This document shows positions 1-7,387 of a stretch of DNA of 16,995 bases, piece by piece (the stretch's first letter is position 1; each line of letters opens with the position of its first letter). This DNA comes from Pelagophyceae sp. CCMP2097 (taxonomy: Eukaryota > Sar > Pelagophyceae): NCBI GenBank assembly GCA_026770575.1, contig MU657228.1, positions 142,544 to 159,538 of the forward strand, given 5' to 3'. Position numbers and translations under genes: made by a program. The notes under the pieces were generated by a model. That model did not search any database and had not been told where the DNA came from. It worked only from the letters and a program-made list of their open reading frames with translations.

Positions 1-826
1 TAAGAAACTGTTGAGCGGCTCTGTCTTGGAAAAGCTTAAAGCGACAACGTCGTTGCCCCCGTCGCGTAATTTGAAGAGTTTGAGCACAGTCGCAGGACGG
101 CGGTGGAACGTCTTGAACGCTTTGTACTGCCTCACGAGCACCTCCGTCGTCTTGTCCTTGACGTCGTCGGCCGGCGCCTTGGCGGGCGTCTTGGCGGACG
201 TCGCTTTGGCGTGTTCGTCGGTTGTTTGGGCGTCGTGCGTCTTGGCGCCGGACGTCTTCGCGTCGGACGTGGCGTCGCCCGCGGGCGCCGGGACCTTTTC
301 GGTCGCCGACTCGTCCCCAGTGACGGTCCGCGTCACGGCGAAGGGTTTGTCAGGGTCGACGCCTTTGCGGCGCGTTTCCACGGGCCTACATAAGAGAAGC
401 AGGTCACGTCCCTGGTCCTTCGAGCAAATCTGGGCCCGGTCCCGGGCGTGTGGCGCTACGGCGTGGCGTCGGGCGACGCGGCGTCGCGCGTCGTGGCGTC
501 GAACGCGACGGTGCCGGTGCCGTCGACGCGCGCGACGCCGTGCGCCCCGGCGGCCTGACCAAACGGCGTCGACCAACGAGGACCGCCGACGCATCTCTTC
601 GCGGGTCGCGAGACCGTTTCACCGACGCGGCGAGTCGAAGGGATATCGGCGCACCGTCTGCGCGGAACACGAGGCATTGTCGGCCTTCGTGGCGAACTTT
701 TGTTTCTTCGCGGCCTGACGAGACGGCGTGAACCACCTACGCGCAAAGCAGCGACGCGGCGAGACGCATGCATCTCGAAGGGGGGCGCACGTTCGCCGCC
801 GGCCGGTTCGACTCCGCGTCGGACAT
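1..826 (-). CDS. Unrecognised protein, 5' part (4 exons), runs off left edge
   Basis: I do not recognise this family. The model has exons 826-791, 714-655, 554-460 and 385-1 on the minus strand, with the 3' end outside the window. The first exon starts at a real ATG (824-826) and reads MSDAESNRPAAN; the second reads AAKKQKFATKADNASCSAQT. Introns are 715-790 (gtgcgc...gtcag), 555-654 (gtgcgc...gtcag) and 386-459 (gtagcg...atgtag), with phases 0, 0 and 2 that all match. The visible 191 residues are a Lys/Ala/Thr/Asp-rich, probably disordered region followed by a more ordered basic end (LVRQYKAFKTFHRRPATVLK, then LFKLRDGG). No membrane segment or signal peptide is visible. The last exon is the best supported, because it has GC-ending codons and continues open to the edge. 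The small upstream exons rest on splice logic alone. Confidence 0.55.
555..790 (-). other. Two similar neighbouring introns (555-654 and 715-790)
   Basis: Both introns of the leftmost gene start with gtgcgcc on the minus strand. Both then contain a cccttcga block and a ctcgccgcgtcg block in the same order, and both end in gccgtYtSgtcag followed by exon sequence GCCGC. They flank a 60-nt exon. Shared donor, inner blocks and acceptor suggest a common origin, as in introner-type intron copies. The central parts differ in length (76 and 100 nt), so the copies are diverged and chance similarity in GC-rich DNA is possible. Confidence 0.4.
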
Positions 827-878
827 GTTCCTTGCTTGCTTCCTGTTTTCGAGTTGTGCAACCCCCTGTGTCTTTCAG

Positions 879-952
879 TTTCGGCCTTCTGGTTCTTCAA
901 ATTTCGGTCCGGGTACTTCAAGTTTCGGCTTTTCCGTTTCTTCCAATTTCGG
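879..952 (+). repeat. Spaced TTTCGG repeat, 4 units
   Basis: TTTCGG occurs at 879, 902, 923 and 947, spaced 23, 21 and 24 bp. The intervening sequence is pyrimidine-rich and usually ends in TTCAA or TCCAA before the next unit. This looks like a degenerate 21-24 bp tandem repeat. It lies 53-126 bp upstream of the start codon of the leftmost gene, so a promoter role is possible but unproven. Confidence 0.6.
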
Positions 953-1147
953 TTTTTGAATTCCGCGAATTACATTTCAATTCCTGGAATCGCGATTCGT
1001 CAAAAATCGTCGGAATATGGGAATTCCTAGGAAGGATTCCTAAATCCAAACTCGTCGTAGAGCTCGCGGATCGGCTGCCGCCACCCGTCGCAGGCGTAGT
1101 GGCCGAAGCGCGCGCGGCACTCCTCGCGCACCAGCATGCGCGGTGGG

Positions 1148-1600
1148 AATTCATTTCAGGGTGAAATGAAGCTTCAATGAAGCGATTCATTTCACCGTTT
1201 TCACTTCACTTCACTAAGTTTTCACTACCACCGAAAATTGTGAAGCACTTTATTTTCACTTCACCAACACCGCCCGTCGCCCCGTCGATCTTCGCACAGC
1301 GTGGGGTTCCCGGAGGGGGTCCCACCGTCGCTGTAGGGTCGCTGTAGGGTCACTGGAGTCGTACTGCCCTGGATCAGACGTCTTGGGGTCATGGGTGGCG
1401 CATACAGCCGTCGGGCGACCGAGTCTACGATAAAATATGGAATGCCCAGGAAAACCCGCGGATTCACTAGTTCACTTCACTTCACCACATTTTTCAGCCG
1501 TAGTGAACGTCGATTCACTATCACTTCACTTGGCCCAGTCATCTGGGGGCTCGAGTGAACGTTCACTCACTTTGACTTTCAAGTGAATTCCTTTCGCTGG
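1148..1600. repeat. TTCAC/GTGAA-rich island in two clusters
   Basis: Two AT-rich clusters (about 1148-1265 and 1465-1600) are crowded with TTCAC and its complement GTGAA, including runs such as TTCACTTCACTTCAC. They flank about 200 bp of GC-rich sequence. Motifs occur in both orientations within each cluster. Subterminal arrays of short motifs around a unique core are typical of some DNA transposon ends, but no transposase frame and no clean terminal inverted repeat are visible. Identity is unknown. Confidence 0.5.
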
Positions 1601-1615
1601 GTACAATTGTAGATC

Positions 1616-1637
1616 TAGGAATTCCTAGGAATTCCTA
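1616..1637. repeat. Palindromic TAGGAATTCCTA repeat
   Basis: A palindrome built from two overlapping TAGGAATTCCTA units. Related copies lie at 1019-1042 and 16802-16815. It resembles a short dispersed repeat rather than a gene part. Confidence 0.6.
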
Positions 1638-1727
1638 TCCTGATATCGAAGCAAAATAAAATTGTAGCTTCTCGTTGTTGAGGTCAAGGTGTCAATCATC
1701 TCTGTTCTCTGTGATGTACAGAGCGTT

Positions 1728-1795
1728 ACAATGCGGCATGGCACCCGGACCCTCTAGTCCGACAATGCGGCATGGCACCCGGACCCTTTGGTCCG
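1728..1795 (+). repeat. 34-bp tandem duplication
   Basis: Two head-to-tail 34-bp copies (1728-1761 and 1762-1795) differ at only two positions. Each starts ACAATGCGGCATGGCACC and ends with a GGACC...GGTCC-type inverted pair. It is non-coding and sits just left of the CCCTACGTAGGG element. Confidence 0.85.
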
Positions 1796-1839
1796 GGAGC
1801 CAGCCTTTGGAACCGACTAGTCAGGCATACCCTCTTGGG

Positions 1840-2214
1840 CTGAGTCGTCGCGTAGGGCCCTACGTAGGGCCCTACGACCCTACGTAGGGTAGGCTGAACC
1901 CTACGCGGCCCGTAGGGTCCCATACGGAAGGCTTTGTGGGATTTTGGCGACACCAAGGCTCGGCGGGCCATCCGACGAAGCGAAGACGACGGGCCCCCGA
2001 GCCCGAGGCCGTCGACGCCGAGCTCCCCGGACGACGCCTAAGTGGTGCTAACAAGGACCCCGACGTGGATCCTGGCTCAAGGTTGAGCGGCCCAGGAACG
2101 CCGGCTGGAACCCCGTCGTCTCACGGTACCCTACGTGGGACCCTACGTAGGGCCCTACGACCCTACGTAGGATAGGCTGGACCCTACGACCCTAACACCT
2201 ACGCGACGACTCAG
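1840..2214. repeat. Possible inverted-repeat element with internal CCCTACGTAGGG direct repeats
   Basis: A 17-bp sequence at 1840-1856 (CTGAGTCGTCGCGTAGG) recurs as its exact reverse complement at 2198-2214. Just inside these ends is a 48-bp direct repeat, 1858-1905 and 2141-2188, with two mismatches; it is made of palindromic CCCTACGTAGGG blocks. The core (about 1921-2125) is GC-rich and has no recognisable protein. Together this looks like a small non-autonomous element of about 375 bp, or a recombined satellite. The immediate flanks share CTCTTGGGC in the same orientation on both sides (1832-1840 and 2215-2223). Confidence 0.5.
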
Positions 2215-2217
2215 CTC

Positions 2218-2253
2218 TTGGGCCAGCCCCACCCAGGGTGGACTTAAGCAAGC
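2218..2253 (-). repeat. Dispersed 36-37 bp repeat, copy 1
   Basis: On the minus strand this 36-bp stretch matches 16821-16857 on the plus strand except for one inserted base. It contains GCTTGCTTAAG and the palindromic CCACCCTGGGTGG. A shorter, diverged third copy lies at 16298-16319. Copies about 14.5 kb apart in opposite orientation point to a dispersed repeat, perhaps a mobile-element end. Confidence 0.8.
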
Positions 2254-2415
2254 AATGCTTTACGACTTGTAGTACGAAACTCTGTCAGGACTTAAGACGT
2301 TGCGCTGACCGGGAAGTCGACATTCGTTTAACTTTAAGTGGCATCTGGCACCGAGCGTCGCCGCTGCCGGGCGGCGCTGCGCCGGCGCAGAGGTGCACGT
2401 CGGCGCGCGCGTTGT

Positions 2416-3529
2416 TTACAGCTCGGGGTGCTGCGCCTTGAGCTTTGCGAGGATGGCCTTGCGTTGCTCCAGCCAGAGTTTTAGCTCAGGAGCGAGTTTG
2501 GCATCCCCCATCGTCTTCAGCCGCTTCAGCTCCGCCGAAACGGACCCGAGCTTGGCATTCATCTTGTCGATGTATTTAGACTCCTTCTCCGTGCAGCCAG
2601 CCTGCGTCTTGACGTCGCAGCGGTTCGCGGGGACCGTGGGGCCGTCGATGGACAAGATCTCCATGGCAAAGATGAGCGCCGAGCCGCCTAGCAGCTTTGG
2701 TGAAGGTCGGTGCATGACAAAGCACCGCCGCGTGCCCCAACAGCAACGACGCGCAGTCCCTGCCAACGACGCGCAGACTGACCCGGAATCTTGGGCGGCG
2801 AGCCGCGGTCGCCGTACGCGAGCTCGGAGGGGATGTACATCTCCCACAGGTCGCTACGCGCACCGTGATGCGACCCACGCGAGCGACGGACACACGCACC
2901 CTTCGACCATCAGCTGCATGGCCTCGGTCCAGCCCTTGATGACCTAATACGCAGAGGTACCTCGCCGCATCTCCTGCTTCTTGCGACGGACCTGGTTCGG
3001 CGCAAACGTCGTGGGCTCGCCGCGGTCGTACGAAGAGTCGAAGGTGGTGCCGTCGATGAGCGTGCCCGCGTAGTGGCAGGAGCAAGGTGTGGAAGCGGTC
3101 GGATGCACCTGGCCCGTGCCCGCGCGCAGCACCTTGTACTGCAGGCCCGACGGCAGCTGCACCACGCCCTCGGCGCCCGCGTTCTCCTAACGGTGGGGGT
3201 CGCGCAGACGCGCTACTACAACGCATAAGGGAGCGCTTACCGAGAGGAACTCGATGCCCTCGGGGTTGGTGCCGGCCTAACAGATCGATGAGGCGCGCCG
3301 CGCGAGACACCTCGATGGTCCCGGGGCAGCCACGCAGAAATAGAGGCGGCTGCATTCCGCGGCGGCTGGCGACTCGGTGCCAGAGGACTCGGTGCCAGAG
3401 GGCTTCGAAGAGAACCGGCGCCATAGGCATCCAAAGTGCGCGACTGCGCGACCGCTCCCCGCACGGACGCCGGCGCTTGACCGCGGCGTCGCGCGCGAGC
3501 AGCAGCGAGAGCAGCATGATCATCTTCAT
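2416..3529 (-). CDS. Secretory FKBP-type peptidyl-prolyl cis-trans isomerase
   Basis: Catalyses cis-trans isomerisation of Xaa-Pro bonds, probably in the ER or another secretory compartment. Exons: 3529-3482, 3276-3241, 3186-2992, 2943-2900, 2853-2783 and 2687-2416; all introns end in TAG and the sum is 666 nt, giving 221 residues. Residues 1-16 (MKMIMLLSLLLARDAA) form a signal peptide. The leader TNPEGIEFLSEN and then VVQLPSGLQYKVL are typical of FKBP22-like proteins. The domain shows CHYAGTLIDGTTFDSS, TTFAP, QVIKGW, YIPSELAYGDRG and ALIFAMEILSI, so the aromatic pocket residues (HY, FD, W, AY, F) are present. A helical, charged C-terminal extension of about 75 residues follows, with two Cys near its start and no HDEL-type ending. 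The junction between exon 1 and exon 2 (donor gtcaag) is the least certain; the others restore the FKBP fold exactly. Confidence 0.9.
3371..3400 (+). repeat. 15-bp perfect tandem duplication inside an FKBP intron
   Basis: GACTCGGTGCCAGAG occurs twice head to tail (3371-3385, 3386-3400). It lies in the largest proposed FKBP intron (3277-3481). The duplication preserves reading frame, so it cannot itself tell intron from exon. Confidence 0.85.
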
Positions 3530-4313
3530 CGCGGCGCTTGAGCGTGAGACGTCTGCAGGCGACGCGTGTTCACGACGAAGCGTCTCGAATTTGCGGTCTT
3601 TTTGGCGACGTCCCGAACATTCCGAGTTCTCTTTATCGCGGTTGCGAGCGCTTTACCGCGGCGTGTGCGCCGCCCGCCGCGTCGTATTGTCCGCACGGCC
3701 GCGTCGGAGCCAGCACATGGTCTCGAAAGAAGTGCTTTGCGAGTCCAGATGCCTGATCTGCAGGGGTTCCGTGCGATGCAGGAGCGACGTCAGGGGTTCC
3801 GTGCGATGCAACCTACATGGACTGCAGGCCCCCCGTGAGGTCCACGAGGGCTGCGCAAGACGTCTGCGGGCGATCTCCGGCACATAATGACGCGGGAGGA
3901 GGCGGGAGAAGGCTCTTCTAGAGGGACCCCGAGAGGATCCCTCATGTCGGCGTCGGCTGCGCGCTCACGTCCACGCAGGCCGCCCGCTCCGCTGCGTCGC
4001 TGCCGTCGACGCGGCTCCGTGGCCGCGTCTTCCGTCGTGAGTTGGCGCGTCAGTCGTGTGCGAGTGCACCGTCGGACCACGGGTGCCCTGCACCAGGCCG
4101 CGCGCGACGATGCGTCGACCATGGCTGCGGGCCGTCCCTCGCTGTTGGACCGCGCACGCCCCAAAATTCTTTTGCCGACGAGCGACGCCGTCCTCCGTCG
4201 ACTGATGCAGCGCGCCCGGCGGCACCGCCTCGCGCGGACGAGGCGCAGTGCCGGAAGGCCGCCCCCGCGTCGCGACCGACAGCACCGACGCGGCCGGATG
4301 TAAAACTTTTAAG
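3530..4313. other. Intergenic stretch without a convincing gene
   Basis: The stretch lies between the FKBP start (minus) and the end of the DUF2256 gene (minus). Frames are open on both strands because of high GC content. The longest ATG-started one (3887-4303, plus) is mostly Arg, Ala and Pro without recognisable domains. A 20-bp sequence is repeated exactly 30 bp apart at 3761-3780 and 3791-3810. The first part probably includes the FKBP promoter. Confidence 0.5.
3761..3810 (+). repeat. 20-bp direct repeat, 30-bp period
   Basis: CAGGGGTTCCGTGCGATGCA occurs at 3761-3780 and again, identical, at 3791-3810, with 10 different bases between. It is located about 230-280 bp upstream of the FKBP start codon. 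Function unknown. Confidence 0.9.
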
Positions 4314-5096
4314 TTAGACGTCGTCGAGCACCAACGTGCGCATGTCATCGTCTGCGCTTGTGTTCTCGCTCGCGCGCTTGGGCGGCTTGGTACTCTGCGG
4401 CGCCGCGTGCCGATTCTTCCAAAGACCGCCGTACCTGTAAAATGGATGCGCCGCATCGCCGTCCGTGACGCCTCCAGAAACGTCCTTCCAGCACTTGCCG
4501 CAGACCATGTGCCAGGCCTGCGACTCGTCGATGGTGCAGCGGATTAAAAGGTCGGATAGCTTGTCGCACTGGCCGCACGGCTTTTGCCCAACGGCCTCTG
4601 CCGAAGTGCCCTCACGCTTGTCGCGTTTCTCGGCCTTGCCGGCCTTGCGGTCCGCCTTGCGGTCCGCCTTGAGGCCCGCGCCGTCCTTGCCGGAGTTGCG
4701 CGGCGCGTCGTCGTCGTCGTCGTTTGCGGCGCCTTTTGCAGCGCTACGCCGCTCCGCCTTGCTCGTCTTGCGCGGCGCGTCGTCTTCATCGTCGTCGTCG
4801 TCGTCGTTGGCGTTTTTGTTGGCGCCGCGGCGCTCGGAATTGCAACGCTTACTGCACGTGGTGACTTCGTCCCAGCACCTTTCCCATTTCTTCCTCCATT
4901 CAAAAGGTCGATTGCACGTCACACACAACTTCGTAGGCTTGGCAGGGCCGGAAGCGCGACCGTTCATCGTCGCCGTGCGCATCGTCATGAGGCGACCGCT
5001 CTGAGACCGCGAAACGAGGCCTTGACGCGCGAGGCCGTCGGCGACGTGGAAGCGCGAGGCGGAGAGCGAGAAGAGCAGAGGTCGGAGGAGGCGCAT
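4314..5096 (-). CDS. DUF2256 zinc-finger protein with second Cys-rich domain
   Basis: Single-exon gene, 260 residues from the ATG at 5094-5096. The open frame continues upstream to 5315, but residues before MRLLRPLLFSLSASRF look non-coding. The N-terminus is hydrophobic then Arg/Ser-rich and could be a targeting peptide. Residues about 55-90 match DUF2256: KLCVTC, RPFEWRKKWERCWDEV and CSKRC, with C58, C61, C81 and C85 as probable zinc ligands. An Asp-rich and Lys-rich linker (about 91-168), with runs of five or six Asp encoded by GAC/GAT repeats, leads to a second domain at about 173-230. That domain has CGQC, RCTIDE, WHMVCGKCW, SGGVTDGD and HPFYRYGGLWKNR and probably binds a second metal ion. 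DUF2256 occurs in bacteria and algae; its function is not established. Its neighbour, 235 bp upstream on the same strand, is the SAP protein gene. Confidence 0.85.
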   Translation of the reverse strand: MRLLRPLLFSLSASRFHVADGLARQGLVSRSQSGRLMTMRTATMNGRASGPAKPTKLCVTCNRPFEWRKKWERCWDEVTTCSKRCNSERRGANKNANDDDDDDEDDAPRKTSKAERRSAAKGAANDDDDDAPRNSGKDGAGLKADRKADRKAGKAEKRDKREGTSAEAVGQKPCGQCDKLSDLLIRCTIDESQAWHMVCGKCWKDVSGGVTDGDAAHPFYRYGGLWKNRHAAPQSTKPPKRASENTSADDDMRTLVLDDV

Positions 5097-5330
5097 CGAA
5101 GGCACCACCGCGGAGGCGCGCGGGGTCTGCGCCGGAACCACCGCGGAGCTCGTCAGCTTTCTTATTTTTATTTTGACCTGACTCAGATCCGGGCGGACAC
5201 CCTTCCGGCAAAGCGCATCCCGGCGGCTCTGCTCCGGGACCGGCCCTGTTCTCATCGCTGCCCTCTGCGTGTGGCGACGAGGGATAGGCCCCGGATCTAG
5301 AGTAGAATTAAACAAGTCTGTTAGACAGCC

Positions 5331-7145
5331 CTACTGGGCCTGCAGGTGCGCGGCGAGGCGGTCCACGATCTCCGCCTTTAGCCCAGAGACCTTCAGGCCC
5401 GCGGCCTTGAGGCGCTCCTTGAGCTGCGGCACCGTCAGCGCGGAGAGAGCCTCGACGTCGACGGCGCCCGAGGACGCGGCGGCGGGCGCGGCGGCGGCCT
5501 TGGCGGCAGGCGCCTTGGCGGCAGCCTTGGTGGCCTTGACCGGCACGTCGTCGGCGTCCATGATGCCGGGCGCAAAGGCGAGGTCGTCGTCCATGAGATC
5601 CGCCTCGTCCTCGGAAGGGTCTTCGCCAGACATTAAATCGTCGTTCTCAACGTCGTCTTCAACCGACGAATCCGAAGTCTCGACGCCCAAAAGTTCGTCG
5701 AAGATGGACTGCTGCTTGAACGCCGACCGCTGCGACGTCTCCGCGCCGCGAGCAAAGTCGTCCTCGCGGCCAAAGTCGTTTGCGGGAGCGCCCACGCTCC
5801 ATTCCCGAACGCGGTCGTCCACTAAAACATTGTAGCGGTCGCGCAGGTCCTCGCGAATGCGGTCCGCGACGTCGTAGTCGCGCCGGCCCTTTGCGACGGC
5901 GCGGTCGTTGACGAGCTTGTCGACCAAAGAGACGGTGGCAGCGTCGAGTTCATCAAAGGACGACTTCGCGTAAACGTACTCGTCCGACATGACGCGCCAC
6001 TCGCGCGACCGGTCGTCGACCGTGACCTGATAAACATCTCGGAGTTCGTCGCGGATGCCGTCCGCCACGTCGAACCGGCGAGAACGCTTGGCGGTGTCCC
6101 GTTCAGCCACCGCAATAGTAATCATCTCCACTTGATCAACCGTCAAGTCGCCGCCGCCGCGGCGCTGGAACGGCTTCTCCTCGCGGTCCTGGCGGCGGTC
6201 CGAAGAAGAGAAGGAGGGTTTGCCGACGCGCCACTCTTTGGTTTTGTCATTGATGTAAACGTCGAAATCCTCGATCAACTCGTCGCGGATCCCATCCGCC
6301 TCGTTAAAGTCGCGGTTCCGCTTCGCCGTCGAACGGTCCGCCACTAAACGGCGAACAGTCTCCTCGTCTTCCGACGCCAAGATGGCAGAGTCTTCGGCGA
6401 TGGCGTAGTCTCGCGGCGTGCGGGAAAACGCGGCGTCGTCCTCGCGGCGGTCCTGGGACCGGAATTGGTGCACGTGCCACGTCTTCTCGCGGTCGTCTAC
6501 TTGGACGTTGAACTTGTCTCTCAGTAAATCGGCGAGGTCGTCCGCGACGGCAAAGTCGCGTTTGCCCTTGGCGCGCGACCTCTGCTCGATCTTCGACTCG
6601 ATCTCGCGCATCGTCGGCGCGTCCATGGAAGAAGGGTCGCCAGTGAACTCGTAGCGCATGGGGGCGCGGCCCTCGCTGGGGCGCTTGTCCTGGCCGGTCG
6701 TCCACATGCGCTCGCGGTCCCAAATAGTCACGCCTACAAAGCGGATGTCGAGGGACCCTGTCGACGGACTCTATACAAGGACCCTGTCGAGGGAACCTGT
6801 CGAGGGACCCTATAGAAGGACCCTATACAAGGTCCCTGCAGAGGCCTCCTGTACAGGGTCCAGCCGTCTGGCGTCGACGTTGCGTCACGCACCGTGGTCG
6901 TAGCGCAAGACGTCTCGGATTTTGTCGGCATCGTCGAACATTCGGCGCTTCTTGAACGAGACGCGCTCTGCGAGGAGCTTGTCGACTAAACCGACGTCGA
7001 TCATGTTGTCGTCGTCGCCCTCGGCCCTGGAGTAATCGTGCTGGTTGCCCTGATACGAAAACCCAACCGTGGCAGACCGCAGCGGCTTCGGGGCCAAAAA
7101 GCCGCTGCAGACGGCGACGCCGACCAACGCGCACCGCATGGCCAT
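5331..7145 (-). CDS. Five-repeat (CysRS C-terminal-like) SAP-domain protein, probably plastid
   Basis: Two exons, 7145-6893 and 6733-5331, 551 residues. The intron 6734-6892 (gtgcgtg...tttgtag) joins KIRDVLRYDHG to VTIWDRERMW inside one repeat, which makes the junction firm. The N-terminus MAMRCALVGVAVCSGFLAPK resembles a heterokont plastid presequence: a signal peptide followed by Phe at the cleavage site. Five repeats of about 45 residues lie near 53-97, 128-172, 211-255, 289-332 and 353-399. Their pattern is RxxAKxxRxFxxADxIRDEL, then V.VDDR..EWRV, as in the C-terminal tRNA-recognition region of cysteinyl-tRNA synthetase. A long acidic linker and an Ala/Lys stretch lead to a SAP domain at about 513-548 (LTVPQLKERLKAAGLKVSGL). 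SAP domains bind nucleic acid. Inference: a plastid RNA- or DNA-binding protein. No catalytic domain is visible. Confidence 0.88.
6734..6892 (-). repeat. Intron carrying a 13-bp minisatellite
   Basis: The single intron of the SAP gene. About 6753-6850 is made of roughly seven 13-bp units of the form AGGGTCC plus TTNTAT or CTCGAC (minus strand), with small variations. The array stops short of both splice sites (donor gtgcgtg, acceptor gctttgtag). A related GGGTCC/TATAGGGT vocabulary recurs in the intron at 7782-7968 and, as CCCTACG, in the intergenic region 1850-2200. Confidence 0.8.
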
Positions 7146-7387
7146 GCTGGCGCGACTTGGAGGGGGTCTGGAGCCTTTGTCGCCAACTTGACGTATTAGC
7201 ATTCTGAACACACGGCGGAAAGTCCGCGGCCGTAAGGCAATCGCCCCCGGCGCGGCGGGGCGGCGTTGCTCGGGGGCGGGGCGACCCGCGCTGCGGCGTG
7301 AGGGTGCTGCGGCGTGAGGGCGACGGGCTTGCAGTTTTACAGACAACAGAGTTATTACATATCGCCATCCCACGGCCACCGCGGCCG
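7146..7387. promoter_or_regulatory. Probable promoter region of the SAP-repeat gene
   Basis: This 242-bp gap precedes the start codon of the minus-strand SAP-repeat gene and follows the end of the RING-Sel1 gene. It contains a GGGGGCGGGGC box (7272-7282) and a tandem GCTGCGGCGTGAGGG duplication (about 7290-7320). No TATA box is evident. The assignment rests on position and the GC box only. Confidence 0.3.

Larger units (their letters stand above)
827..2415. other. Gene-free repeat-rich intergenic region
   Basis: No reading frame here has convincing protein character. The stretch lies upstream of the leftmost gene (minus) and downstream of the FKBP gene (minus). It contains a spaced TTTCGG series (879-952), GGAATTCCTAGG palindromes, two TTCAC/GTGAA-rich clusters, a 34-bp tandem duplication (1728-1795) and CCCTACGTAGGG blocks inside a possible inverted-repeat element. 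Parts (about 900-1060, 1150-1260, 1465-1680) are much richer in A+T than the neighbouring genes. It looks like degenerate mobile-element or satellite DNA together with a promoter region near 830-1000. Confidence 0.6.

Noticed and set aside
1850..2200. Telomere-like CCCTA words
   Set aside because: The units are CCCTACG palindromes, not a regular CCCTAAA or CCCTAA array; no telomeric repeat is present.
2393..2947. Plus-strand 184-codon frame
   Set aside because: Antisense to the FKBP exons, whose fold is unmistakable on the minus strand.
3887..4303. ATG-started open frame of 138 codons on the plus strand
   Set aside because: Very Arg/Ala/Pro-rich with no domain, overlapped by equally open frames on the other strand; typical of GC-rich non-coding DNA.
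4465..5004. Ser-rich plus-strand frame
   Set aside because: Antisense of the Asp/Lys repeats in the DUF2256 protein.
5097..5315. Upstream extension of the DUF2256 frame to 333 codons
   Set aside because: The extension is not protein-like and the ATG at 5094-5096 begins a plausible targeting leader.
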